A stretch of 64,000 bases of DNA from Salvelinus alpinus (Eukaryota > Chordata > Actinopteri > Salmoniformes > Salmonidae). The translations under genes and the position numbers were made by a program. The DNA is taken from the NCBI RefSeq assembly GCF_045679555.1, contig NC_092092.1:18200969-18264968 (forward strand), given 5' to 3'. This document shows positions 32,852 through 43,250 of the stretch, piece after piece. Numbering within the stretch: position 1 is the stretch's first letter; every line of letters begins with the position of its first letter. The notes beneath the pieces are model-generated. The model saw nothing but the letters and a program-made list of their open reading frames with translations, made no database searches and had not been told where the DNA came from.

Positions 32852-35800
32852 CTGATTGAGAAAAAATAACAGGGTTGAGTTTATTTGCCATTTGTAGTGA
32901 ATACATTGGAAATCTGCAACAATGTGTTCAAGTGTTGAACCATAAGACGATGCGACAGTGATGTGTGTATGCAGTCTTACCCCAAGGACGTACTGACAGG
33001 TCTGAGGCTCCAGCATGTACACAGTGACGGCATGGGGAGACTCAGACTCCTTACACCTGAGGCAGAGGAAAGGAAAAAGACTTGAATCAGAGACTCGCGG
33101 TGTATTCAGTGATGCGAAACGTTCTGAACGTTGCAGATAGAAATAGAATCAGTAGAGCTGACAAGATTCCCTGTTCTACACCATACAGTTCTATCTGATG
33201 AGCTTATAAGCTCCGCATGTCACTCCAATGGAGAAGTGGTCCTCTGTAGCTCAGTTGGTAGAGCATGGCGCTTGCAATGTCAGGATAGTGAGTTTGATTC
33301 CCGCGACCAACCGTACGTAAAATGCATGCACGCATGACTAAGTTGCTTTGGATAAAAGCGTCTGCTAAATGGCATATATAAAAGTATATGGACACCCCTT
33401 CAAATTAGTGTATTTGGCTATTTCAGCCACACCCGTTGCTAACCGGGATATGAAATTGAGCAAGCAGCCATGCAATCTCCATAGACAAACATTGGCAGTA
33501 GAATGGCCTTACTGAAGAGCTCAGTGAGTCACTGTGGCATCGTCATAGGATGCCACCTTTCCAACAAGTCAGTTTGTCAAATTTCTACCCTGATAGAACT
33601 GCCCCGGTCAACTGTAAGTGCTGTTATTATGAAATTAAAACGTCTAGGAGCAACAACAGCTCAGCCAAGAAGTGGTAGGACACACTAGCTCATAGAACGG
33701 GACAGCTGAAACGCAAAACAAAAGTCTGTCCTCGGTTAAAACACTCACTACCGAGCAACGTCAGCACAAGAACTGTTTGTTGGAAGCTTCATGAAATGGG
33801 TTTCCATGGCAGTCGCGCACAAGCCTAAGATCGCAATGCCAAGCGTCGGCTGGAGTGGTGTAAAGCTCGCAGCCATTAGACTCTGGAGCAGTGGAAACGT
33901 GTTCTCTGGAGTGATAAATGACACTTCACCATCTGGCAGTCTGACGGACGAATCTGGGTTTGGTGGATGCCAGGAGAATGGTACCTGCCCAAAGCATAGT
34001 GCCAACTCTAAAGTTTGGTGGAGGGGGAATAATGGTCTGGGCCTGTTTTTCATGGTTCGGGCTAGGCCCCTCAGTTCCAGTGAAAGGAAATCTTAACGCT
34101 ACAGCATACAATGATATTCTAGACGATTCGGTGCTTCCAACGTTGTGGCAACAGTTTGGGGAAGGCCCTTTCCTGTTTCAGTATGACAATGCCCCGTGCA
34201 CAAAGCGAGGTCTATACAGAAATGGTTTGCCGAGATCGGTGTGGAAGAACTTGACTGACCTGCAGAGCCCTGATCTCAACCCCATCGAACACCTTTGGGA
34301 TTAATTGGAACGCCAACTTCGAGCCATGCCTAATTGCCCAACATCAGTGCCCGACCTCACTAATGCTCGTGGCTGAATGGAAGCAAGTCCCCGCAGTAAT
34401 GTTCCAACTCCATATTAATCCCCATGACTTATGAATGAGATGTTCGATGAGCAGGTTCTCCACAATATACATGTAGAGTATATTGAAGATGCACTATGCA
34501 GCAATCACTTCGCCATTTCCTGGTTGCTAAAATTCTAATTTCAGTTCGTGACAAAACAAGCAAGTATAGTGTAGAGAATCATTGTACCATCTAAACCGCT
34601 GTGAAATATATTTTCCATAACCAAAAATCTTTTCTTTTCAGCTGTTTGAATCTGGTGTACCAAGCTGAAAGTAAAAGACGCAATAACAACACTTTTAGAC
34701 GGGAAAGCATAGAAATATGCACATAGAATAAATATCCCACTTTCAATGAGAATGACAGATCTATAACTTAGATTTCTATGTGAATTTGGTCGGGTCGCCC
34801 CAAAAAATGACATGTTGCAGCTTTAAGTGTGTCAATACTAGACCACGCTTCTCTCAGGAAGAGAGTGGAAACACTAATGATGACCCACTTGAGCTTGACG
34901 ATGACCTGTCTTGGTTTCCCCGTCATGTCACACATATCCCCGTGGCCGTAGAAGTGAGACACCAGTCTGGGGAGAAGAAAGTACAACAACCATGAAATCC
35001 TCATTATCAATCACAAATGTGTTGTTCTCATTAAACATGTTTAGGTTTCCTGGAAACAGGTGGATTCTATTACTGAATTAAAAGGCCCTTTCAATGGATA
35101 TTCTCCATCGAGCATGCTTTTTAGTCCAGAGGTAGGCTTAATCCTTGTCCCGGACACCAGCCTCTAATGCCCTATTTCTAAAATAGTGGTACATTCATTA
35201 TCAACATACTGTAGAACAGTGTGATCTTTTAATAAACTGATTGTAGAGCTGGCTGACATACTTGACTTTCTGCACCCCATCGTGTTTGAGCTGGTAGGAC
35301 CGGGCCACGTTCTTCTGGGCCCACTCCAGGTGTTCCTCAGTGTTCCAACTGCCCACTACCACCATGTTCTTCCCCTGCTCCTTATCCTGAGAGAGAACAC
35401 ATACATCAATCAACCGTCCTATATTATACTGAACAAAAATATAAAATGCAAGTGTTAATCCCATGTTTCATGAACTGAAATAAAAGATCCCAGAAATGTT
35501 CCATAAGCTCAAAAAGCTTATTTCTCTCAAATGTGCACAAATTTGTTTACATCTCTATTAGTGATTATTTCTCCTTCGCCAAGATAATCCATCCACCTGA
35601 CAGGTGTGGCATATCAAGAAGCTGATTAAATAGCATGATGAATACACAGGTGCACCTTATGCTGGGGACAGTAAAAGGCCACACTAAAATGTGCAGTTGT
35701 CACACACAACACAATGCCACAAATGTGTCAAGTTTTGAGGAAGTGTGCAGTTGGCATGCTGATTGCAGGAATGTCCACCAGAGCTGTTGCCAGAGAATTG

Positions 35801-38800
35801 AACATTAATTTCTTTACCATAAGCCACCCCCAACATAATTTTTTTAAAGAATTTGGCATTACGTCCAACCGGCCTCACAGACCACGTGTAACCACGCCAG
35901 TCCAGGACCTCAACATCCAGCTTCTTCACCTGCGGGATCATCTGAGACCAGCCACCCGGTTTGCACAACCTGTCAGAAACCATCTCAGGGAAGCTCATCT
36001 GCATGCTCGTCATCCTCACCAGGGGCTTGACCTGACTGCAGTTCGGTGTCATAACTGACTTCAGTGGGCAAATGCTCACCTTCGATGACCACTGGCACGC
36101 TGGAGAAGTGTGCTCTTCATGGATGAATCCCGGTTTCAACTGTACCGGGCAGATGGCGTCGTGTGGGCGAGCAGTTTGCAGATGTCAACGTTGTGAACAG
36201 AGTGCCCCATGGTGGTTGTGAGGTTATGGTATGAGCTATGGACATCGAACACAATTGAATTTTATCGATGGCAATTTGAATGCACAGAGATACCGTAACG
36301 AGATCCTGATGCCCATTGTCGTGCCATTAATCTGCCGCCATCACCTTATGTTTCAGCATGATAATGCACGGCCCCATGTCGCAAGGATCTGTAGACAATT
36401 CCTGGAAGCTGAAAATGTCCCAGTTCTTCCATGGCCCGCATACTCACCAGACATGTCACCCATTGAGCATGTTTGGGATGCTCTGGACCGACGTGTATGA
36501 CAGTGTTCCAGCTCCCGTCAATATCCAGCTACATCGCACAGCCATTGAAGAGGAGTGGGACAACATTCCACAGGCCACAATCAACTCCATGTGAAGGAGA
36601 TGCATTAGACAAATGGTGGTCACACCAGATACTGACTGGTTGTCTGATCCATTTCCTTATTTTTATTTAACCTTTATTTAACTAGGCAAGCCAGTTAAGA
36701 ACAAATTCTTATTTACAATGACGACCTACACCGGCCAAACCCTAACCCGGACGACGCTGGGTCAATTGTGATACAGCCTGGAATCGAACCAGGGTCTGTA
36801 GTTACGCCTCTAGCACTGAGGTGCCACTCGGGAGCCCTAATATGAACTGTAACTTAGTAAAATCTTTTAAATTGTTGCATATTGTGTTTATTTTTGTTCA
36901 GTGTAGATATTTTGAACATACCAAAAAATACATGATGCACCCAAAGTACAGGAAATATTTAGCTTTAAGCATTTTAACATTACCAAGCTACTAAGTAGCG
37001 AACAGGGGAGGCTGTTGGGGGGGCTATAGAAGGACAGGCTCATTATAAGGGCTGGGATGGAATCAATGGAATGGAGTCAAACACGTTGTTTCCATAAGTT
37101 TGATACACATTAGAGAACACTTACCTCATGGTACTGATGCACATGCTTCCCATAGCAGAACTCATACTTCCACCATCCCACTCCCTGGAACACAGATTCC
37201 AGACATCAGACAGATGCTATAGTATGCTACAGTATGAGCTACGGAAGAGGTGTGTTACTTGAGCACCTCTTCTAACCTCCTCTGTCAGTTCCCCTTTTGG
37301 TATGTATACATGTAATACATCAGGGAACAATAATGTTATATTCAATTGAACTGAATAAACAACAGCAGCCAATGAGCAGTAGCCAATACGGGACTGTAGC
37401 CAATGATCGGATGTCTTCTTCAACAGCCAGCCAATCAGCATGCCTCATACTAACCCCATGGAGACAGTAGGAGCCACTCAGGAACTCTTTGATCAGCTGC
37501 TCGTCCGTCAGGCGGGAGATGTGGGTGGTTCCAACTGTAATATGAGTCTGCCCGCCCACCACCAGGGGCTTATGGGTAGAGGAGAATGCCTCCTCTCTCA
37601 CCGGGGACATACTCTCCTCCTGGAGAAAAAAAGGGAGGGGAGGTGGTTGGCTTCTAAACCTGAGTCTTGTTCAGTAGAGTAGGGAGGAATGCAAAACGCT
37701 TTACCATGGTGTGGCCTACTAGTCCTCCACTACCACTGCCTCTTCCCATCTTCCACCAGTTTCATCTCTCCCTCTCCTTCCCTCTCACCTCTCTCTCCAT
37801 CTCCGGGGCAGTAGGAGCAGTGAAGGGAGGTTTCAGTAGCTGTTCCTGCTCCTGGTTCATCTGAGAGAGACTGTGAGGCTGCAGGGGAGAACCAGACAGG
37901 GCCTGGCAGAAGATGGCATTCACTGGGGACGACTTGAACCTAACACACCATGGGATAAAGATATGACTCCAATAGATCTCAAACACGGGACAATATACTA
38001 ATGTTTTTGAGAAAGATAATTGTAAAAATAAAAATTGAGCACAATTATTTATTGGTTTATTTTCATTTTTGATAAGAAAATTCATTAAATTTTAGGTTAT
38101 TTGTTGATGCAAATAAATATACAGATTTTAAGGTTGTCATATTGGGGTATTGAGAAATTATTGCAAACAAAAATGGGTTCCCCAGAAATTCTGGAGGAAA
38201 ACATGGGGTCCCAAAAGTTTGAATACCACTGCTTAACTTATACTAACTACGAGACTATTCACTATGTCATTCTGTAAATGAGTTAAATCAGCTATGCTAG
38301 TTCTGAAATAGATCAAACAAGGGAAACTGATTGGGTAGATCTGCTGCTACCTGCATTTGGGGTGTGCACCTCATACTTGTACACACACACACCTGTATTT
38401 GGGGTGTGCACCTCATACTTGTACACACACACACCTGTATTTGGGGTGTGCACCTCATACTTGTACACACACACACCTGTATTTGGGGTGTGCACAGATC
38501 AGATGGGTCAGCACCACTACTTCGTACTCGCAGGTAGTGACCTCAGCGATAGAGAGGATCTCATGCTTTGCTTCGGGGTGGCAGACATACAGCACGTTGG
38601 TGGAGCGTGGCGTGTCCTGTTTCAGGACGCAGGCCGTCCCGTGGCCCATCAACACCGGGTAGTATGGAGCGAGCTGGCCCTCCACGTTCTTAGTGGGAAC
38701 CTACAGACATTTATATGTGTCTTTTAACAGAGATAATCGGTGTATTCAATCTAGGTAGATAAACTAACCAGATCACAGCAAGTAAGGTAGAGACCAATGA

Positions 38801-41002
38801 TTAGAAAGAGAAATTAAATGAAAATAAGACAAAAGATTCAAAGAAGTCTTATCAGGTGTTTTTTCAAATGTATATGAGCCAAACTGCTGGGTCAATGTCA
38901 AACAACAAACCTCTTTCTCCGGTTCTGACTTAGGATTCGTCTCCTCAACTTTCTCTGCCTCTGTAGTCTCTGTTCCTGAAGTGGTTGAAGACTCAGTCTT
39001 CTTGGTCATGCTTCCCAAGACGTACTCCTGAAGTTTGATCTGCTAAATAAAACAGCAATAAATTATTTCACCTTTCACATTGATTGCTTTTTTTCTATGT
39101 GTTGCAACATACTTAAATGGTAGACAATTTAATTATGGTGAAAGTAACAATTTCCCACTGACCTGTCCCGTCTCCTTCTCTTCATGGTATTGTCTCACAT
39201 GCTTCCCATGACACACCTCATACGTCCAGTATGACTCGATCTACAATTAACACCACAACACATGCCAGAAGAGAGTGGTTAGCCTATCCAAAGTGACTGA
39301 CAGCACAGTGAGTACATTAAGGGTAGTGTTGTCACGATGCCAAAACGTTACTAACGATATGATGCCTAGTATCACGATACCAAGGGGGAAACAATTCAGT
39401 GGCCTAGCGTCCTTTTTGCCCCGTACCCCGGACGTTTTTCCCCATTTTCTAAATGTTCTGCACATGTGCTACGCAAAAACCTGTCACTGAAATTCACACT
39501 TCTACTCAATACAACACACTGACTAACTTCACACGGTTCAGCGTATAATAGAAGGGCCGATTTGCTCATATTTTCAAATGCCTAGCTGTGATTTGGCTGG
39601 AGGAATGGGAGGAAGGAGTATACATGCATAATGATCTGCATGTCATTGTGGCAGTAAGGGAAAACACTGCATGAAACCTTTACTCTTCAGTTAACACAGA
39701 CACATACCTCCCTCCCTTCCTCACACACACTGTCTCCCTCCCTCAAACACACACACACCTCTCTCTCTCTCACTCCCTCTCTCTCTCCCACAAACACACA
39801 CTGCTACCAACTTTTAAAATGTTAGGCACCAAACCGAATTCAAGGATCACCAGAAAGAGATTTTATTTATGATATAGTTTAGGTTTCAATTAGTCCTACA
39901 TGAATCCTATCTCTGAAGCACATCTCATGAGTAGCAGACTCGTTTTCTTTCTTCCTGTGCCAATCGAATTTGCCTAAACCTACTCTCAATTTACCGGGTT
40001 GTTAGCTAGCAAGGTAACATGACTGAACAACGTTGTTTGTTATCAAACCAATAATAAGCGACCAGGGATTAGTTCAAAACAGCCTGCGATATGGATTGTG
40101 AAATTATATCAAATGAGCACAAATCCCGATGGAAAGAAAAAAGGTATATTGGTAATATGGGTCATATACTGTATTTTCAACCGTTTAGGCTAGAGACAAG
40201 CCGTTTTCTCTGCTGTAAAGCTGCAAGCATGGCTGTCGTGAAGCTCTGCTCAAAGAGAAGCAGGTGAGTGAGGGCTGGTAGGGGATGTTGAGAGAAGCAG
40301 GTGAGTGAGGGCTGGTAGGGGATGTTGAGAGAAGCAGGTGAGTGAGGGCTGGTAGGGGATGTTGAGAGAAGCAGGTGAGTGAGGGCTGGTAGGGGATATT
40401 GAGAGAAGCAGGTGAGTGAGGGCTGGTAGAGGATGCTGAGAGAAGCAGGTGAGTGAGGGCTGGTAGAGGATGAGGCTGGTTGATTACAGCTGCCACGCGT
40501 GATATGCACATGAAAGTGATGTGGATATCATTGAACCAGTGCATACTAATGGCTGTTTCTTAAATTCAACGGAATTTATGAACAACACTTCATAACAGGA
40601 GCCAGCCGAAAAACTTGGTAGTATCATATGAAACGGTACGCTAAAATGTTGGTATCATAAGTATCATGACCTTTTGGTACCGTGATATTACCATTGTACC
40701 GGTGTACAGTGCAACACTACCTAAGGGGGTTAAACCCATGACATTGGTGTTGCTAGTATTGCAGTGGTACTCAAGATAGTCTATATTTAGACAGAAGTAG
40801 AAGTGAAACTGGACGGTTCTCACTCTGTAGGAGCAGCTGCTCTGTTTGAACAGTGGGTCCAGTAGATCACCTGGAGTGGGACCAGCATACTCCTTGACAT
40901 CATCCTGAGAGATAGAAATAGAGGGAGAAGAGAGACAGAGGGGAGAAAGAGAGAGATGGAGAGACAGCAAGAGAGAGATGGAGAGACGGCGAGAGAGAGA
41001 GA

Positions 41003-41065
<63 letters not shown>

Positions 41066-41590
41066 GGGGAGAGAGAGAGAAGGGGGAGAGAGAGAGAGAA
41101 GGGGGGAGAGAGTGAGAGACGGAGGATAAGTGAGAAGCAATAATTGAAAAAAGGAGCGAAACATAATTCTTTATCTAGCTAGTCTAATCTTTATACTCAC
41201 GTCGTCTCCATTTGACAAGGAAGGCAGGAGACATTTGTATTTCTCCTTCTCTGTTGTTGTCATGATGACAAAGTCATCATCTTTGTAGAGGGCACCGGAG
41301 GTTGGCTATGGAAGGACATATTTTGGGTCAGTTAATAATACTGTACTGAAAGCATGCATGTTTACTAGCTACATCATCTCAGATTGTAAATGTTGTGGAG
41401 GTGCAACCCTTTACAGGAGTCATAACAGGCAATGACAGAGACTATGTATTATCAGCTTTTCATTGACAATCATATGTCAACAGCCATAACAAGGAATACC
41501 TAACTAGCTAGGTAGGCTTAACATGCTTTATCACCATTTAAAACAACAAACCTTTGTCAATAAATAATATTATTTTTAAAAGCCATGATT

Positions 41591-41630
<40 letters not shown>

Positions 41631-41781
41631 CACTCACCAAGGTGAATTCGTCCCCGGGCCAGTTGATTTTGAATGGGATTTCATCAGTAAACGAAGGAGA
41701 TCCCCCTCTGTTAGCCGACACATGACAACACAACTCCAACAAACCCCCAAACAACACGAACAGCAGCCTAGTCCGGTCCAT
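32780..41781 (-). CDS. erlec1: erlec1 (ER lectin 1, XTP3-B), complete, thirteen exons
   Basis: Lumenal ER lectin that recognises trimmed N-glycans on misfolded glycoproteins and works with SEL1L-HRD1 in ER-associated degradation (family knowledge). Exons in transcript order: 41781-41638, 41305-41201, 40904-40824, 39240-39163, 39042-38911, 38700-38477, 37939-37789, 37619-37455, 37184-37125, 35386-35262, 34966-34889, 33056-32981, 32851-32780. They sum to 1491 nt (496 residues and a TAA), close to human ERLEC1 (483). A hydrophobic signal peptide covers residues 1 to about 22. Two MRH (PRKCSH-like) domains are visible at about 100-240 ([16 protein letters not shown]) and 350-450 ([17 protein letters not shown], then YGHGDMCD). 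No break is seen. The start is the first ATG, directly preceding the signal peptide. Confidence 0.96.
32981..33056 (-). CDS. erlec1: erlec1 exon 12
   Basis: Encodes [20 protein letters not shown] and QYVLG. Acceptor CCTCAG, donor GGG|GTAAGA. Confidence 0.95.
33229..33383 (+). mobile_element. tRNA-derived SINE in erlec1 intron 12
   Basis: Head GGTCCTCTGTAGCTCAGTTG..GTAGAGCATGG (A box) and GTGAGTTTGATTCCCGC (B box), then ATGCATGCACGCATGACT and tail TTTGGATAAAAGCGTCTGCT..AAATGGCATA. It is a typical salmonid SINE and not a working tRNA. Confidence 0.9.
33384..34485 (+). pseudogene. Tc1-like element relic in erlec1 intron
   Basis: Left end about AAAAGTATATGGACACCCCT; right end about GAGCAGGTTCTCCACAATAT..ACATGTAGAGTATA. 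Transposase pieces include [15 protein letters not shown] (33600), a DESG-type motif and [13 protein letters not shown] ending in TAA at 34302. At least three frames are needed, so it is dead. The SINE at 33229 directly abuts it. Confidence 0.85.
34889..34966 (-). CDS. erlec1: erlec1 exon 11
   Basis: Encodes [20 protein letters not shown] and VIVKL, closing MRH domain 2. Acceptor CCCCAG, donor CAA|GTGGGT. Confidence 0.95.
35262..35386 (-). CDS. erlec1: erlec1 exon 10
   Basis: Encodes [20 protein letters not shown] and onwards to DGVQKV plus two bases of Lys. Acceptor TCTCAG, donor CAA|GTATGT. Confidence 0.95.
35431..36901 (+). mobile_element. Tc1-like transposon in erlec1 intron 9, with nested SINE
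   Basis: Starts CTGAACAAAAATATAAAATG after TA (35429-35430) and ends TTTTTGTTCAG. Transposase pieces: [20 protein letters not shown] (35720) and [33 protein letters not shown] (36365-36500). There are several frame breaks. Right-end fragments of the same family recur at about 54215-54340 and 55181-55212. Confidence 0.92.
36660..36838 (-). mobile_element. SmaI-type salmonid SINE nested in Tc1-like element
   Basis: On the minus strand GGCTCCCGAGTGGCACCTCA then GGTTCGATTCCAGGCTGT (B box) and tail AACAAATTCTTATTTACAAT-complement, ending TTAAATAAAGGTTAAATAAA. It separates the transposase region from the right inverted repeat of the host element. Confidence 0.88.
37005..37100. repeat. fragment of a common salmonid interspersed repeat
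   Basis: GGGGAGGCTGTTGGGGGGGC, AGGACAGGCTCATTATAAGG and GGAATCAATGGAATGGAGTC is a motif order frequent in salmonid genomes. Class not determined. Confidence 0.5.
37125..37184 (-). CDS. erlec1: erlec1 exon 9
   Basis: A 20-codon exon, [20 protein letters not shown], the core of MRH domain 2. Acceptor TTCCAG, donor GAG|GTAAGT (perfect consensus). Confidence 0.95.
37455..37619 (-). CDS. erlec1: erlec1 exon 8
   Basis: Encodes [12 protein letters not shown] and onwards through [20 protein letters not shown] to GSYCLHG, entering MRH domain 2. Acceptor CTCCAG, donor GGG|GTTAGT. Confidence 0.94.
37789..37939 (-). CDS. erlec1: erlec1 exon 7
   Basis: Encodes [20 protein letters not shown] and a Gln/Glu-rich linker ending EMERE. 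Acceptor TGTTAG, donor GAG|GTGAGA. Confidence 0.94.
38348..38520 (-). repeat. 42-bp array of erlec1 exon 6 end plus donor, four copies
   Basis: On the minus strand each unit is GTGCACACCCCAAATACAG|G, then TGTGTGTGTGTACAAGTATGAG. The first (right-most) copy is the real exon end and donor at 38476; three copies follow at 42-bp steps inside the intron. Confidence 0.94.
38477..38700 (-). CDS. erlec1: erlec1 exon 6, donor tandemly repeated
   Basis: Encodes [20 protein letters not shown] and onwards through [20 protein letters not shown] to AHPKY plus two bases of Arg. Donor CAG|GTGTGT at 38476 is the first of four tandem copies. Reading through it meets a stop within the first repeat in the exon's frame. 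Confidence 0.94.
38911..39042 (-). CDS. erlec1: erlec1 exon 5, with NAGNAG acceptor
   Basis: Encodes (Q)[16 protein letters not shown], then a Glu/Thr/Ser-rich linker. The acceptor reads TTTAGCAG|ATC, so either AG could be used, adding or omitting one Gln. The 3' AG (exon from 39039) would match human length better at this point. Confidence 0.88.
39163..39240 (-). CDS. erlec1: erlec1 exon 4
   Basis: Encodes [20 protein letters not shown] plus EKETGQ, the sugar-binding core of MRH domain 1. Acceptor TTGTAG, donor CAG|GTCAGT. Confidence 0.95.
39324..40719. mobile_element. hAT-like element in erlec1 intron 3
   Basis: Left end TAGTGTTGTCACGATGCC, right end GTGCAACACTA (imperfect inverse; both sides have further CACGAT/GGTAC-rich similarity). 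Flanks ATTAAGGG (39316-39323) and CCTAAGGG (40720-40727) fit a degenerate 8-bp duplication. There is no intact transposase. It contains an exon-like segment and a 37-bp donor array on the plus strand. Confidence 0.7.
40242..40480 (+). repeat. 37-bp array with consensus 5' splice sites, six copies
   Basis: AGAGAAGCAG|GTGAGTGAGG recurs with GT at 40264 and every 37 bp to 40449, followed by GCTGGTAGGGGATGTTG. CAG|GTGAGT is an ideal vertebrate donor. It is on the strand opposite to erlec1. Confidence 0.93.
40824..40904 (-). CDS. erlec1: erlec1 exon 3
   Basis: Encodes [20 protein letters not shown] and QSSCSYR, the start of the first MRH domain. Its acceptor TCTCAG is preceded by a roughly 190-bp CT tract (the minus-strand reading of 40910-41110). 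Confidence 0.94.
40910..41110. repeat. GA/CT microsatellite next to erlec1 exon 3
   Basis: Long GAGA tract with GGGGG interruptions. On the erlec1 strand it is the pyrimidine tract leading to the exon 3 acceptor. Confidence 0.93.
41201..41305 (-). CDS. erlec1: erlec1 exon 2
   Basis: Encodes [20 protein letters not shown] and onwards to LPSLSNGDD. Acceptor CCATAG, donor GAC|GTGAGT. Phase 0. Confidence 0.94.
41591..41630. repeat. CA microsatellite at erlec1 exon 1 donor
   Basis: About 19 CA units starting within ten bases of the exon 1 donor. Confidence 0.93.
41638..41781 (-). CDS. erlec1: erlec1 exon 1 (coding part): signal peptide
   Basis: [20 protein letters not shown] is a signal peptide, followed by [16 protein letters not shown] as in human (SDDIPFRVNWPGTEFSL). 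Donor TTG|GTGAGTG; the intron turns into a CA/TG run eight bases later. Confidence 0.94.
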
Positions 41782-41990
41782 TGCCTCTGCAAGGCTGGTT
41801 CGCTAACTACCTTCTATGGTGCCTGTCAAAGATAGCTAACCACAGTTAAAACTGGTTTAGTTTCCGGGTAATTGTACAATTATGAATCCATCTGGGTGTC
41901 TCTTTCGTTTGTCAACACAGCAACCAGGAAGTAGCTCGTCGCTTGCCACGTGTATTTCCGGTACATCCGTGTTAGCATTTACTGAAACTG
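41782..41990 (-). promoter_or_regulatory. erlec1 proximal promoter region (inferred)
   Basis: Upstream of the start codon are a CACGTG box (41947-41952) and several GGAAGT/TTCCGG ETS-type motifs (41862, 41927, 41954). An ACGTG core is compatible with control by the unfolded protein response, but no full ERSE (CCAAT-N9-CCACG) was found. Motif evidence only. Confidence 0.35.
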
Positions 41991-42499
41991 AAAAGTAAGT
42001 CAAAATATATTACCCAGTTGTCTGGTTATAGTTCAGTTTGAAGCAGATCTGACATATCGGCTTCACTAACCACGTTTCCATGCGTGTAAAGTCATACCGT
42101 ATACAAACATGTTACGACCGTTGTGACGGAAACAGGAAGTTTCGGTAAATTGTAAAACATGCGACATATAATTTGTTCATTCGACATTATGTGGGTAAAA
42201 TGTATTATGCGATAAATGGCGGTGGAAACGCCTTTATGCGCAAATACTGATATAATAACAATCATATCGAAGCAAACTTGGAGTCACGCAATAATATGGT
42301 GTGTGTTCCTCCCACGATGACTCGGGAAACCATGCCGTTCTTTAGGATACATATTAAGTAAATTATGATGAATTAACTTCACAGGGTGTTGAAAGCGCAC
42401 GCTATAAATGTGATGCTCCTTTCCAATAAACATCGAGGGTCATATTCTGGTGATTGCTGTTTGACAAATATTCTGGTTTTTATCCATGATCTCATTTTT
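41991..42499. other. upstream flank, no gene seen
   Basis: Part (about 42384-42480) is a diverged copy of the repeat at 22505-22620. No exon recognised. Confidence 0.45.
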
Positions 42500-42549
42500 G
42501 GGGCGGGAGGTAGCCTAGTGGTTAGAGCGTGGGACTAGTAACCAAAGGA
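42500..42549 (+). mobile_element. HpaI-type SINE head, truncated
   Basis: GGGCGGGAGGTAGCCTAGTG, GTTAGAGCGTGGGACTAGTA and ACC are the tRNA-like head and A box of the salmonid HpaI family. It breaks off at about 42549 where LINE sequence begins. Confidence 0.8.
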
Positions 42550-43250
42550 TGCCTCAATGCCTCTTGGTCCTATGCTTTGGGATAGTTAAAAGCATGTCTG
42601 ACATGTATTGGGGTGCACATTCGTGGATTGATTTAAAAACCAATAGAATAACCTTAAAATCAATTCTTAAACGTACAGGAAGCCAGTGCAGAGACCTTAA
42701 AACCGGTGTAATGTGTGCTCTCCATCTGGTCTTGGTCAGTACGCATGCTTCAGCATTCTGTATGTTTTGCAGTTGGCAAATGGCTTTCTTGGGTCGACCA
42801 GACAGGAGAGCATTACAGTCAAGCCTGCTTGTAATAAAAGCGTGGATGAGTCTCTCTTTATCAGCCTGAGAGCGAAACAGCAGCACCTTGGCAATGTTCC
42901 TCAAGTGGTAAAAAGCTATTTTGGTCACATTCCTAATGTGCGATTCGAAATAGAGTTCAGAATCTAAAATAATACCTAGGTTTTTTACCTGGTGTTTTAT
43001 CTTTATTGACTGAATTAAAATGTGCGGACAGATTCTCTGTGCTTAGGCTCCAACAATAAAGTACCTCGGTCTTGTCCTAATTTAGGGGGAGGAAGTTGTG
43101 AGCCATCCAGGTATTTAAATCACTAATACAGTAATCATTTATTTGTGGAGCTAAAATCCTCTGGTGACACAGAAATGTATAGTTGTGTATTGTCCCACAG
43201 TTGTGTCAAATTGTCTGGATGTCCTTTGGGTGGTGGACCATTCTTAATAC
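42550..43250 (-). pseudogene. LINE ORF2 C-terminal fragment
   Basis: The minus-strand frame 42928-42554 reads AFYHLRNIAKVLLFRSQADK, LIHAFITSRLDCNALLSG and THITPVLRSLHWLPVRLRID-like (HITPVLRSLHWLPVR), then KSIHECAPQYMSDML. This is the C-terminal end of a fish non-LTR reverse transcriptase. Upstream (43010-42930) VKNLGIILDSEL-like continues it. A stop or break occurs before about 43010. Confidence 0.85.

Noticed and set aside
33229..33310. tRNA gene with A and B boxes
   Set aside because: The cloverleaf is degenerate and followed by a SINE body and tail; the same holds for the heads at 26340, 36800, 42500, 57780 and 60709.
42549..42869. Plus-strand 106-codon frame
   Set aside because: It is antisense to a LINE reverse transcriptase fragment.
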